A stretch of DNA of 64,000 nt from Cyclobacteriaceae bacterium. GTDB lineage: Bacteria; Bacteroidota; Bacteroidia; Cytophagales; Cyclobacteriaceae. Under the pieces are notes generated by a model that had not been told where the DNA came from, did no database searches, and saw only the letters and a list, made by a program, of their open reading frames with translations. Shown here in pieces: positions 24,038-32,345 of the stretch. Numbering within the stretch: position 1 is the first letter of the stretch; each line of letters opens with the position of its first letter. The translations under genes were made by a program, and so were the position numbers. Location: assembly GCA_028284125.1 (NCBI GenBank), contig JANQSI010000023.1:62001-126000 (forward strand), given 5' to 3'.

Positions 24038-24814
24038 ATGCCTCAACTTCATCTGGTTTCCTGGAACGTGAATGGTATCAGAGCCATGATCAAAAAAGAT
24101 TTTATAAAAGATGTCAGGACCATGGATCCTGATGTTTTGTGTTTACAGGAAACCAAGGGTCAGCCTGAAGAAGTGAAAACGGCGCTTCAACTTTTGCCAG
24201 AATATTCTGTTGCAGTAAATTCTTCAAAAGAACGAAAAGGCTATTCGGGGACGGCTATTCTTTCGAAAGAGAAACCGAAGGAAGTTTTTTATGATATCGG
24301 AATTACTGAACACGACCAGGAAGGCAGAGTGATCGCTGCTGAGTTTGATCAGTTTTTTGTAGTAACTGTTTACACTCCAAATTCGGGTGAAGGAATGAAG
24401 CGTTTGGGATATCGAACAGAATGGGATGAGGCTTTTAGAAACTATGTCTTAAGCCTTGAGTATAAAAAACCTGTGATTATTTGTGGGGATCTAAACGTTG
24501 CTCACACTGAAATTGATCTTGCACGACACAAGGAAAACTACAACAAACAATCAGGGCACACACAGGATGAAATTGATGGTTTTGAAAATCTATTGAATGC
24601 CGGATTCATCGATACGTTTCGAATGAAGTATCCAGAAGAAGTAAAGTATTCTTGGTGGAACTATAAGTACAATGCGCGAGCACGTAATGTTGGCTGGCGT
24701 ATCGACTACTTTTTAACCAGCGAACAATTGAAAGGCAAAATTGAAGATTCGCTTATCTACAATGAATACCTAGGATCCGATCATTGTCCTGTTGGGTTGA
24801 AACTGAATCACTAA
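24038..24814 (+). CDS. xth: Exodeoxyribonuclease III
   Basis: 258 residues, an AP-endonuclease/exonuclease III family member of normal size. It incises DNA at abasic sites and trims 3' ends in base-excision repair. Motifs: SWNVNGIRA, DVLCLQETKG (metal-binding Glu), CGDLNVAH, DTFRMKYPEEVKYSWWNY, WRIDYFLTS and GSDHCPVGL with the catalytic His. There is no signal peptide. A 76-bp gap separates it from gcvT. Confidence 0.95.
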   Translation: MPQLHLVSWNVNGIRAMIKKDFIKDVRTMDPDVLCLQETKGQPEEVKTALQLLPEYSVAVNSSKERKGYSGTAILSKEKPKEVFYDIGITEHDQEGRVIAAEFDQFFVVTVYTPNSGEGMKRLGYRTEWDEAFRNYVLSLEYKKPVIICGDLNVAHTEIDLARHKENYNKQSGHTQDEIDGFENLLNAGFIDTFRMKYPEEVKYSWWNYKYNARARNVGWRIDYFLTSEQLKGKIEDSLIYNEYLGSDHCPVGLKLNH

Positions 24815-24848
24815 AATCTACCAATACAAAAAACGATTAAAGGAATCT

Positions 24849-24874
24849 TTGGCGATTCTTCCTGATTACATTTG
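24849..24874 (+). promoter_or_regulatory. gcvT candidate promoter
   Basis: TACATTTG at 24867-24874 matches TAnnTTTG. TTG at 24849-24851 could be the -33 box, although the 15-base spacer is shorter than usual. It lies 17 bases before the gcvT ATG. Confidence 0.4.
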
Positions 24875-24891
24875 TGACAAATATTTAGCCA

Positions 24892-25974
24892 ATGAATGCA
24901 AAACAAATTCCTCTTAATTCCATTCACGAAAAATTGGGTGGTAAAATGGTTCCATTTGCTGGCTACAGCATGCCAGTTCGATATTCATCAGACAAAGAAG
25001 AACATCTAACCGTTCGTGAAGGTGTCGGAGTATTCGATGTTTCTCATATGGGAGAATTCATGGTTCGAGGACCTCACGCTCTTGATTTGATTCAATGGGT
25101 TACTTCCAATGACGCATCAAAATTGGTGAATGGCCAAGCCCAGTATTCATGCCTGCCCAACGACAAAGGAGGAATTGTGGATGACCTGTTGGTTTATCGC
25201 TTTTCTGATGATAAATACATGTTGGTGGTGAATGCCTCCAACATTGAGAAAGACTGGAATTGGATCAAAAGCCAGGACAAGTGGGACGTTGAGATGGAAA
25301 ATGTCTCTGATGACATTGTTTTGTTGGCGGTACAAGGGCCAAAAGCCGTTGAAGCGTTGCAGAAACTTACCGAAGTAGACCTTGGAGCAATCAGTTTCTA
25401 TACCTTTAAGTCTGCAATCCTAGCTGGTGTAGAAATGATTATTTCCGCTACTGGATATACAGGCTCAGGTGGATTTGAATTATACATCACCAAGGAGTAC
25501 GCGGAAGAGGTGTGGAATAAAATCTTCGAGGCTGGTGAAGAGTTTGGGATCAAGCCTATTGGTTTAGGAGCTCGCGACACACTTCGGTTAGAAAAAGGAT
25601 TTTGCTTGTATGGAAATGACATTACTGATGAGACTTCACCTTTAGAAGCAGGTCTTGGTTGGGTCACGAAGTTTACTAAGGAATTTGTGAATTCAGAAAG
25701 CTTGCAAGCCCAAAAAGAAGCAGGAGTAACCAGGAAACTTGTGGGTTTTGAAATGATCGAGCGGGGAATTCCAAGACAAGGATATGAATTGGCTGATTTG
25801 GATGGAAATATTATCGGAAAAGTCACCTCAGGAACCATGTCACCATCTCTAAACATGGGAATCGGAATGGGTTATGTAACCACTGAAAACAGTAAATCTG
25901 AAACCGAAATAAACGTGGTGATCCGTGGTAAAAGCCTAAAAGCCAAAGTGGTTCGACCTCCGTTCTTGAAATGA
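24892..25974 (+). CDS. gcvT: Aminomethyltransferase (glycine cleavage T protein)
   Basis: 360 residues. It transfers the aminomethyl carbon from the lipoylated H protein to tetrahydrofolate and releases ammonia, as part of glycine cleavage. Blocks: [14 protein letters not shown] at the N-terminus, [66 protein letters not shown] (the folate-binding region) and [13 protein letters not shown]. The start is close to the typical family start. Its stop overlaps comB by four bases (ATGA), so the two are co-translated. Genes for P and H proteins are not in the window. Confidence 0.96.
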   Translation: MNAKQIPLNSIHEKLGGKMVPFAGYSMPVRYSSDKEEHLTVREGVGVFDVSHMGEFMVRGPHALDLIQWVTSNDASKLVNGQAQYSCLPNDKGGIVDDLLVYRFSDDKYMLVVNASNIEKDWNWIKSQDKWDVEMENVSDDIVLLAVQGPKAVEALQKLTEVDLGAISFYTFKSAILAGVEMIISATGYTGSGGFELYITKEYAEEVWNKIFEAGEEFGIKPIGLGARDTLRLEKGFCLYGNDITDETSPLEAGLGWVTKFTKEFVNSESLQAQKEAGVTRKLVGFEMIERGIPRQGYELADLDGNIIGKVTSGTMSPSLNMGIGMGYVTTENSKSETEINVVIRGKSLKAKVVRPPFLK

Positions 25975-26675
25975 AAACACTTGAAGTTTGCTTGTCTCCC
26001 GAGCTGATTCATCAACTTCAGTTGGAAGGGAAAATTGTGGTTGTCGTTGACATTTTTCGAGCCACATCCTGCATCGTTACCGGTCTGGCAAATGGTGTCG
26101 AAGCAATCAGACCAGTGGCAGAAGTTGAAGAATGCAAGAAACTGGGTGAGCAAGGCTACATCACAGCTGGTGAACGTGGCGGAATCAAAGTTCCGGAATT
26201 CGATATGGGAAATTCTCCCTTTGAATATCAATCTGAAAATGTGAAAGGCAAGAAAGTGGCTATTTCTACCACCAATGGATCTCAGGCGATTGTAAAGTCA
26301 AATGGTGCTGATGAAATCATCATCGGAGCGTTTTTGAATTTAGAGGCAGTTTCAGAATATATTTTACAGGAAAAGAAGGATGTAATCATTCACTGTGCAG
26401 GCTGGAAGGGAACGGTAAATCTTGAAGACACTTTATTCGCTGGGGCGCTCATTGACGAATGCGCAGAAGAAATGAAACCTCTTGGAGATTCTGCCTTGTT
26501 AGCTCATCAGTTGTTTATTGGCAACCATGAGAATCTGTTTGGTTTGGCAAAACAATCCGGTCACGCTGAACGTCTGGCTGGCTTTGGGATAGAGAAGGAT
26601 CTAGAATTCTGTATGACAGTGGATGAATTTTCGGTGGTTCCAAGGCTGGAGGATGGAGAGTTGGTAGCAAACTAA
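25971..26675 (+). CDS. comB: 2-phosphosulfolactate phosphatase-like protein (ComB family)
   Basis: 234 residues. The family member in archaea and some bacteria removes phosphate from 2-phospho-3-sulfolactate. Diagnostic stretches: [52 protein letters not shown] and [22 protein letters not shown]. It starts inside the end of gcvT (ATGA), an unusual pairing that may mean a role other than coenzyme M synthesis here. It overlaps the convergent TolB-like gene by four bases at the stop. The exact substrate in this organism is uncertain. Confidence 0.85.
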   Translation: MKTLEVCLSPELIHQLQLEGKIVVVVDIFRATSCIVTGLANGVEAIRPVAEVEECKKLGEQGYITAGERGGIKVPEFDMGNSPFEYQSENVKGKKVAISTTNGSQAIVKSNGADEIIIGAFLNLEAVSEYILQEKKDVIIHCAGWKGTVNLEDTLFAGALIDECAEEMKPLGDSALLAHQLFIGNHENLFGLAKQSGHAERLAGFGIEKDLEFCMTVDEFSVVPRLEDGELVAN

Positions 26676-27541
26676 TTCAACTCAATCTCACAAATCTCAT
26701 AATTTCCATTCCTATACCCAGCAATTAGAAGTTTCGTACCATCAGGAGACCAACTTGGAAGAGTATCACCATCTTCGTTATTTGTGATGCGTTTTTGATT
26801 TTCACCATTCGCATCCATTACATAAATCTCAGGTCTACTATTTTCCATGGAGGTGACGTAAGCGATCTTTTTTCCATCTGGGGACCATCGTGGACAAAAG
26901 TTATGTTTTGGCCAGTTGGTTAATCGTTGGATGCCTGATCCATCCACATTCATTGTGTAGATCTCATCATCTTCGTTATTGGTTTCATGTCTAGAGAAAA
27001 ACACCAATTTCTTTCCATCAGATGACCAGTTGGGATAAAGTGATCTGAAGTCAAAATCAGTCACTTGATTTAGATTTTTTCCTTTCTTATCTACCAAATA
27101 AATATTCGGATCACCTCCCAGGTTGCTAGCTGAAAAAGCAATTTTTTTTCCATCAGGTGAATAGTTTGCAAAGATTGGACTCCCATCCAAACCTTCAATA
27201 TTGATTTCACTTGTTTTGTTACTCCCAAGTGTCAATTCAAACAATTGGTTTCCCCCATTTCTATTGGACTCGAATAGAATTTTTTTACCGGATGGATGCC
27301 AGGTTGGTCTTCGATCTTGGGCTGTATCAGATGTTAGTAGTTTTTGATTTTTCCCATCGGAATCCATGACAAAAATGTCCCAATTTCCATTTCTATTGGA
27401 TTCGAAAAGAATCTTACTTCCATCTGGAGAATAACTTGGGTAGCGATCCTCTGAAGAGTGATTCGTCAATATCTTTTCTCCTTGACAGAATGCTCCTATC
27501 GCAAAGGCTAAAAAGCTGAGTAAATGAAGGGACTTAAGCAT
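26672..27541 (-). CDS. TolB-like beta-propeller protein, six PD40 repeats
   Basis: 289 residues from ATG 27541, with a signal peptide (LHLLSFLAFAIGAFCQ); an in-frame TTG four codons upstream is the alternative start. Six PD40/WD40-like repeats follow at about 40-residue spacing, each marked by a variant of (Y/W)SPDG: YPSYSPDG, PTWHPSG, FANYSPDG, YPNWSSDG, CPRWSPDG and LPSWSPDG. The protein is a single six-bladed propeller in the periplasm, without the N-terminal domain of TolB, so it is better called a PD40 protein than TolB. It may bind peptides or glycans. It ends tail to tail with comB. Confidence 0.8.
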   Translation of the reverse strand: MLKSLHLLSFLAFAIGAFCQGEKILTNHSSEDRYPSYSPDGSKILFESNRNGNWDIFVMDSDGKNQKLLTSDTAQDRRPTWHPSGKKILFESNRNGGNQLFELTLGSNKTSEINIEGLDGSPIFANYSPDGKKIAFSASNLGGDPNIYLVDKKGKNLNQVTDFDFRSLYPNWSSDGKKLVFFSRHETNNEDDEIYTMNVDGSGIQRLTNWPKHNFCPRWSPDGKKIAYVTSMENSRPEIYVMDANGENQKRITNNEDGDTLPSWSPDGTKLLIAGYRNGNYEICEIELN

Positions 27542-27603
27542 GCTGAATTTCAAAACTTAGGATGTTGTACGATCGTTTGTTTTAAAGGATATAACTTGAA
27601 ACA

Positions 27604-27834
27604 ATGAATTGGCTCATCACCCTGGTTTCCGTTGCACTTGTTCTTCAGATCGTCTTGTTTATCATGGGACGTAGAATAAGGAAAAGAGAAAAGGAAAACA
27701 GTATTATCGAAAAGTACAAGATCGATTCAAGGCAGAGAGCATGGCAGTTGCTCGGTGATACATCCATTCCTGAAGAAGATCGTGAAAAGATCAGGATGCT
27801 GTACGAAGGAGAGGAGGAAACTGGAGAGTCTTAA
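27604..27834 (+). CDS. Small single-pass membrane protein
   Basis: 76 residues: one hydrophobic helix (MNWLITLVSVALVLQIVLFIMG), then a basic stretch RRIRKREKE and a charged C-terminal tail. The likely topology is N-terminus out, tail in the cytoplasm. It is not recognised. It is divergent from the PD40 protein gene (62-bp gap between starts) and ends 16 bases before the convergent M1 peptidase gene. Confidence 0.55.
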   Translation: MNWLITLVSVALVLQIVLFIMGRRIRKREKENSIIEKYKIDSRQRAWQLLGDTSIPEEDREKIRMLYEGEEETGES

Positions 27835-27850
27835 GTATATGGTAATTCTC

Positions 27851-29425
27851 CTACTTTTCCTCAAATAGAAGCCAAACGTCTGGGTCTAGAATAACTTCCT
27901 CGGGTTTGGTGTCCGAAACAATTTCAAATGTGTGTCGGTTGTTATCCACTCGGAGCGTTTCAATCGTTGTTTTACCATTTGCTGTAATCCCAACTTCTAA
28001 CGGAAAACCGAAAGCAAAGTGCTCTTGTTTTTGCTCGAGTGAAACAATTATTTTTTTGTTTTGGTACTCCCAGTTCCACTGAATTTCAGGGTATCCTTTG
28101 GTGTAAATCCATTGTTGGAAGAAAGATTCGAGATCTTCGCCAGATACTTTTTCCATTACTACTCGGAAGTCACCCGTCATGACATTGGAATCTCTGAATG
28201 CCTCATAATACTGTCTGATTCCTTTCCAGAAAATTTCATCTCCTAATTTGCGACGAAGCATGTTTAAAACCCAACTGCCTTTTTGATAAGTGTTAGTGCT
28301 AAGAACACGCATTGGGTTTTTGATGGAATTGTCTACAACAGCCGATGGATTTCTTTTATAATACTCAATTACCTGCCGCCGGTCCAATATCAATTCCTCT
28401 TTTCTTTTGTTATTGCCATACACATCCTCTTGATAAAGAATGGTGAAATAGGTGGCAAAACCTTCACTCAGCCAGACATGATTCCAGCTATTTTCTGTGG
28501 CTGAATTACCAAACCACTGATGTGCAATTTCATGTGCAATTAATCCCTCAACTTCATTTTTTCCTGAAACTGAATTTTCGAAATAGGCAATCGTGCCTGC
28601 ATTCTCCAAACCGCCCCATTGAGTTTTTGCCTGCATATTGGCAAGTTTGGCGAAAGGATAGGGACCAATATTTTTCACAAAATATTCAAGCACATTTACA
28701 GCCACAGCATAGTCAGAAAATCCATCCAGTCGATTTTCAGGGTAAACCCAAGCAGTGACAGGAATATCATTCACCTTACCCAATAGTTTTGTAGCAAACT
28801 GAGTGACACCAATAGTAACAACTTTCATCGCAACAGGTGCAGGCTCATGGTAATGCGTGATTTTATATCCATTTCCGAGGCTACTTTCCTCCACTTTTTT
28901 ACCTGTTGCTACAACATCATATTTATCTGGTGCAGTGATCTTAAATTCCAGCGAAGCTTTGTCATAGGGATGATCCACGCATGGAAGCCAATGTCGCGCA
29001 AGATTTGGCCAGTTGTCGCCAAAGAATGAGCGTTGACCAAACTTGGTAGTATCTATTACAAGTCCCCTCTCTGGAATTCCTTGATATTGGACTTTATACG
29101 TTTTGATTCCAGACTTAGCAGGGACTATAATTTTGTTGTTTTCATATTCATACGAAATAGGCCTCTCTCCTTCTGACATTCCGATCAGCTCCATCCCAAA
29201 CTCGCCACTTTTCTTGATCAAATCGAGGGAGAAATTCTCAACTTCATCTTTAAAGTCAACAGTGACAAGGGCTTCTCCGGTTATTCTGTTATTGGAATCA
29301 TTGAGTTCCAGGCTAAAGACATAATGTCTGACATCTGCAAATTCATTTCTTTCATAGACATCTTGAGAGTAAGCTGTAGAATTCCATAGCAATGCCAGGA
29401 TTGCCAGCAGAAGAGTCCGTTTCAT
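27851..29425 (-). CDS. M1 family aminopeptidase, secreted
   Basis: 524 residues with a signal peptide (LLLAILALLWNSTAYSQ). Catalytic zinc motif HEIAHQWFGN, then 19 residues later LSEGFATYF supplies the third ligand Glu, as in the M1 family. The exopeptidase loop usually reading GxMEN is GGLENAG here. It lacks the C-terminal armadillo domain of large M1 enzymes; after about 450 comes a short beta-rich tail. It is expected to cleave N-terminal residues from peptides in the periplasm or outside the cell. Its start shares one base with the stop of the MazG-like gene (TAATG), so translation is coupled. Confidence 0.9.
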   Translation of the reverse strand: MKRTLLLAILALLWNSTAYSQDVYERNEFADVRHYVFSLELNDSNNRITGEALVTVDFKDEVENFSLDLIKKSGEFGMELIGMSEGERPISYEYENNKIIVPAKSGIKTYKVQYQGIPERGLVIDTTKFGQRSFFGDNWPNLARHWLPCVDHPYDKASLEFKITAPDKYDVVATGKKVEESSLGNGYKITHYHEPAPVAMKVVTIGVTQFATKLLGKVNDIPVTAWVYPENRLDGFSDYAVAVNVLEYFVKNIGPYPFAKLANMQAKTQWGGLENAGTIAYFENSVSGKNEVEGLIAHEIAHQWFGNSATENSWNHVWLSEGFATYFTILYQEDVYGNNKRKEELILDRRQVIEYYKRNPSAVVDNSIKNPMRVLSTNTYQKGSWVLNMLRRKLGDEIFWKGIRQYYEAFRDSNVMTGDFRVVMEKVSGEDLESFFQQWIYTKGYPEIQWNWEYQNKKIIVSLEQKQEHFAFGFPLEVGITANGKTTIETLRVDNNRHTFEIVSDTKPEEVILDPDVWLLFEEK

Positions 29426-29754
29426 TATTTCTTAAGCTTTTCGTTTTCCAAATGACGCGTAGCGTCACGGCTATTTTTTTTGTCCAGATTTTTTTTGAAA
29501 GCATCAGTCAAATCCACTCCTGTTTGATTGGCGATACAGATGAGTACCCACATAACATCAGCAATTTCATCGCCTAAGGAACCTTTTTTATCCGAGTCCT
29601 TGAACGATTGTTCCCCATAAGTTCGTGACATGATTCTGGCAAGCTCTCCCACCTCTTCAGTAAGAATGGTCATGTTAGTTAACTCACTGAAATATCTAAC
29701 TCCCTTCGTTTTTATCCAATCATCAACTTCCTTTTGGGCCTCCGCTATCGTCAT
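29425..29754 (-). CDS. MazG-like nucleotide pyrophosphohydrolase
   Basis: 109 residues, an all-helical MazG/dUTPase-like domain. Metal-binding acidic motifs are visible: LTEEVGELARIM and, after the loop, SLGDEIADVMWVLICIANQTGVDL. It probably hydrolyses non-canonical nucleoside triphosphates to monophosphate and pyrophosphate. It lies between a lipoprotein gene (no gap) and the M1 peptidase gene (one-base overlap), an operon-like run whose functional logic is unclear. Confidence 0.88.
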   Translation of the reverse strand: MTIAEAQKEVDDWIKTKGVRYFSELTNMTILTEEVGELARIMSRTYGEQSFKDSDKKGSLGDEIADVMWVLICIANQTGVDLTDAFKKNLDKKNSRDATRHLENEKLKK

Positions 29755-30306
29755 TTAGTTTATGATGTTATCGTTTTCTTGTTTTACAGCAAATCCTTCT
29801 TCTTCTAATTTGGAAAGGAAAAAAGCTAACCTGGTTTGCTCTTCATTCATCAAAGAGTCCATATTAGGTTCAAATTCTGAGAATTGTTCATGGGGAAATC
29901 TCTTACCCGGTTCATAATAATCTTTCCAGAAAAGGCACTCAACGATATCATTTCCACGATAATAGTATTTGAATTCCTCCGCCAGGCTTTCATCCACAAA
30001 GTTGATCATGTGACCTGAAAAGATGGGTTTCTTATTTTCAAAATAGAAATAGTCGTCTCGTTCGAAATGAGGTGTTCGAGTAATTCCGACAAGCTTTTGA
30101 ATTAATCCTTCCGACATATAAGCTCTGATTTTGTACGTAGAATCACCCTGAACAAAATCATCTTCAAGAATGGTGATTCGATGGTGATGGTCAATGGCCT
30201 TGACTTTATAGTCAATGGCTTCCACCAGTTTTTGATTTTCCTTTTTTATTTCTGGGCTACATGCAACTAAAAAAACAATAGCTACCAGGACGTATAAACT
30301 TCTCAT
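29755..30306 (-). CDS. Hypothetical lipoprotein
   Basis: 183 residues with a type II signal peptide and lipobox LVAC (Cys16). The mature part begins SPEIKKENQKLVEAIDYKV, then beta strands with an unusual density of acidic and aromatic residues. No family is recognised. The stop abuts the MazG-like start directly, so this is the first gene of the operon leading to the M1 peptidase. The promoter must lie in the long gap upstream (right side). Confidence 0.55.
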   Translation of the reverse strand: MRSLYVLVAIVFLVACSPEIKKENQKLVEAIDYKVKAIDHHHRITILEDDFVQGDSTYKIRAYMSEGLIQKLVGITRTPHFERDDYFYFENKKPIFSGHMINFVDESLAEEFKYYYRGNDIVECLFWKDYYEPGKRFPHEQFSEFEPNMDSLMNEEQTRLAFFLSKLEEEGFAVKQENDNIIN

Positions 30307-30510
30307 GTCAGGTTATTTTTTAGAAAAGTTAATGATTTCCTTAATTCTTCTTGTGATGTAAAATTGATTTAAGATCAATCAATATTAGGATTCAAGATAC
30401 TAGAGAAAGATTAAACCGAGTTTAATAATCTCTGTCATCCTGTAAAACAAGTTAATAGGGCCTGGTCGCTTGATTCTTATTCTTTATTGTAACAATTAAG
30501 GACAAAGACA

Positions 30511-30700
30511 TGGTTTACATACGCCCTCCAGGGTGAACCCAGAGGGACCGCACTGATCAGGTTCTAAACCTAATACTGACTTTCAATTTAAGATCTAAAC
30601 CTTTAATTTTGGTCAGTCGCTTGTATAAGCGCATTACGGATTTACCGTATGTAACCACAAAACAAAGATGGCAATACTGAAAGGTGTTGCTATTTTTTTT
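30511..30700 (+). ncRNA. Structured RNA with intrinsic terminator (ncRNA or riboswitch candidate)
   Basis: The gap from 30307 to about 30800 holds no protein gene. A 12-bp closing stem pairs 30511-30523 with 30646-30657, with one bulged base at 30516. Inside are CCCTC/GAGGG (524-528/542-546) capped by GGG-TGAA-CCC; ACTGATC/GGTCAGT (552-558/611-617) enclosing AGGTT/AACCT; and CGCTT-gtat-AAGCG (618-631). An alternative hairpin TACGG-attta-CCGTA (635-649) uses the same bases as the inner half of the closing stem. An intrinsic terminator follows: GGCAATAC (670-677), loop, GTGTTGCT (684-691), then ATTTTTTTT. The orientation is set by the T-run. No known RNA family is recognised. Confidence 0.65.
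30670..30700 (+). terminator. Intrinsic terminator of the structured RNA
   Basis: An 8-bp stem (two G-U pairs), GGCAATAC/GTGTTGCT, with loop TGAAAG, followed by eight T residues. It sits 159 bases before the DUF2911 start, so it ends a separate RNA or acts as the decision point of a riboswitch. Confidence 0.7.
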
Positions 30701-30802
30701 GGTCTACTTCTAGTCTTCCACAGTTTTTGGCATCAAAAAAGTCGTAGTAACAACCTCACTTACAGTTTTGAACCATTTTGAACAGAAAAAAGAGTTAATC
30801 TT

Positions 30803-30862
30803 ATGAACAAAAGACATTCAATTGCGTGCAATTGGGTTCGAACTTTAAAACTAAACGTATGA
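30803..30862 (+). CDS. Possible 19-codon leader peptide upstream of DUF2911 gene
   Basis: ATG at 30803 opens a 19-codon frame (MNKRHSIACNWVRTLKLNV) whose TGA overlaps the DUF2911 ATG as ATGA (30859-30862). It contains a perfect hairpin CAATTGC-GT-GCAATTG at 30819-30834. A four-base overlap of this type often means translational coupling, but a frame this short can arise by chance. Confidence 0.3.
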   Translation: MNKRHSIACNWVRTLKLNV

Positions 30863-31377
30863 AATTAATGAGAACACTGACCATTTTAAGTATGAGCTTT
30901 CTGCTTGTTTTTGCAGTACAAGCTCAGCAAGATAAGAGCAAGAGACCAAGCCCTCCTGCAGAGGTAACAAAAGAGATAAACGGGAAAACTGTAACTGTCA
31001 ATTACAGTAAGCCTTCCAAAAGAGGTAGAGCTATCTTCGGCGAGCTCGTTTCTTACGGACAAGTATGGCGTACTGGTGCAAATGAATCCTCGTGGATTGA
31101 GTTTTCTGATGATGCGAAAGTTGAAGGTAAAAAAATTGCGGCTGGTAAGTATGGTCTGTTCACAATTCCTGGAGCAGATGAGTGGGTAATTATCTTTAAT
31201 AGTGTATCTGACAAATGGGGTGCATTCTCCTACAAAGAGGAAGATGATGTACTCAGAGTATCTGTTAAGCCTGGAAAAACGGATGGAGTTGTTGAAGTAT
31301 TCGATATCGGTATCGAAGATAATGGGGTTGTAACTATGGCTTGGGATGATACGAAAGTTTCATTTGAGGTAAAATAA
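30859..31377 (+). CDS. DUF2911 domain secreted protein
   Basis: 172 residues from ATG 30859, which opens a good signal peptide (MRTLTILSMSFLLVFAVQAQ); longer reading from a GTG upstream gives no signal peptide. The mature protein is one DUF2911 domain: VTVNYSKPSKRGRAIFGELVSYGQVWRTGANESSWIEFSDDAKVEGKKIAAGKYGLFTIP is its hallmark region. The family is common in Bacteroidetes, beta-rich, and of unknown function. It may be controlled by the structured RNA and leader ORF upstream. A convergent inverted-repeat terminator follows. Confidence 0.85.
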   Translation: MKLMRTLTILSMSFLLVFAVQAQQDKSKRPSPPAEVTKEINGKTVTVNYSKPSKRGRAIFGELVSYGQVWRTGANESSWIEFSDDAKVEGKKIAAGKYGLFTIPGADEWVIIFNSVSDKWGAFSYKEEDDVLRVSVKPGKTDGVVEVFDIGIEDNGVVTMAWDDTKVSFEVK

Positions 31378-31398
31378 TTCAGCATTTGCTTTTTAGCT

Positions 31399-31439
31399 GT
31401 TAGCTATTGGTGACTCATTAAGATAAGCCAATAGCTAAT
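31399..31439. terminator. Hairpin between convergent DUF2911 and yicC genes
   Basis: Perfect 11-bp arms TTAGCTATTGG (31400-31410) and CCAATAGCTAA (31428-31438), extended by one G-U pair, with a 17-base loop. It lies midway between two convergent stops, so a shared bidirectional role is likely even though neither side has a strong T-run. Confidence 0.5.
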
Positions 31440-31449
31440 GGCAAAAACA

Positions 31450-32325
31450 TCACAAAATATTGAGCACCTGCTCTTTTATTTTTTCTAACTCATCCTTCAT
31501 TACCACCACTGTTCTTTGAACATCCGCATCGTTGGCTTTAGATCCAATGGTGTTGATTTCTCTTCCAATTTCTTGAGCAATAAATCCCAGTTTTTTTCCT
31601 GCTTGCTCTTCTTTTTCCAAAACCTCCCCAAAGTAGTTAAGATGTTGATTGAGGCGAACTTTCTCTTCGGTGATATCCATCTTTTCAAGATAGTAGATCA
31701 ATTCCTGTTCAAAACGATTTTCATCAACTTGTACTTTTTCCCTTATCTCATCCAGGTTTTTTTGTAATCGAGCACGGATGTTTTCATTTCTGCTCGCGTC
31801 GGCAGCTTCAATCTCCTTTAATCCTTGTGAGATATTTGAAGCATACTCTTGCAATTTTTGCTCGAGTGCTTTGCCTTCTTCACTTCGGAATCCGTTACAC
31901 TGATTCGTGGCAGCAGACAGACTTGCAAAAATCTCTTCCCACGGAATCTGTTCTGGACTCAACTCTTGTTGTTTCACGACCTCAGGGGCTTGCAAAGCCA
32001 TTTCGAACAATCCATCTTCTTCGTGTCCAACCTCTGATGCCAACGATTTAAATTTCTTAAAATAAGCCTTGAAAAGACTATCATCTACATGAACATTTGA
32101 GTCCTCAGCTTCGGTTATGATTAACTCAACCGAGAGCATGATTTTTCCTCTCTTTAGTTGATCCGAGATAAGATTCCGGATCTCAATTTCTTTGGTTGAA
32201 AACTCCTTTCCATACCTTGGAGTCAGGTCGAGAAATTTGCTGTTCAGCGATTTTACTTCCGTCTTAATCTGGAATTGTTGGTAGGTACGCTCATCACGTC
32301 CATATCCTGTCATGGATTGTTGCAT
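31450..32325 (-). CDS. yicC: YicC family endoribonuclease-like protein
   Basis: 291 residues, normal for YicC/YloC. It begins MQQSMTGYGRDE (family start) and has VEVKSLNSKFLDL-like and LRNLISDQLKRGKI-like blocks; the C-terminal DUF1732 half ends LNQHLNYFGEVLEKEEQAGKKLGFIAQEIGREINTIGSKANDA. Members cut single-stranded RNA and influence small-RNA stability. A 20-bp gap separates it from the propeller-barrel gene upstream on the same strand. Confidence 0.92.
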   Translation of the reverse strand: MQQSMTGYGRDERTYQQFQIKTEVKSLNSKFLDLTPRYGKEFSTKEIEIRNLISDQLKRGKIMLSVELIITEAEDSNVHVDDSLFKAYFKKFKSLASEVGHEEDGLFEMALQAPEVVKQQELSPEQIPWEEIFASLSAATNQCNGFRSEEGKALEQKLQEYASNISQGLKEIEAADASRNENIRARLQKNLDEIREKVQVDENRFEQELIYYLEKMDITEEKVRLNQHLNYFGEVLEKEEQAGKKLGFIAQEIGREINTIGSKANDADVQRTVVVMKDELEKIKEQVLNIL

Positions 32326-32345
32326 CCTGCAAATTTAACAGAAGA

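Noticed and set aside
26672-27541. True TolB of the Tol-Pal system
   Set aside because: Only the propeller is present; the N-terminal TolB domain is absent and no tol or pal genes are adjacent.
30511-30660. Cobalamin or thiamine riboswitch
   Set aside because: Short stretches (GGTGAA, GGGACCGCACTG, CTGATCAGG) recall parts of these, but the B12 box, the GCCACTG element and the full Thi-box are missing, and the downstream gene is not for vitamin transport or synthesis.
30511-30700. tmRNA, 4.5S or RNase P RNA
   Set aside because: There is no CCA-ended tRNA-like domain, no GGAAGGAAGCAG-like SRP loop, and the length is too short for RNase P RNA with none of its conserved core.
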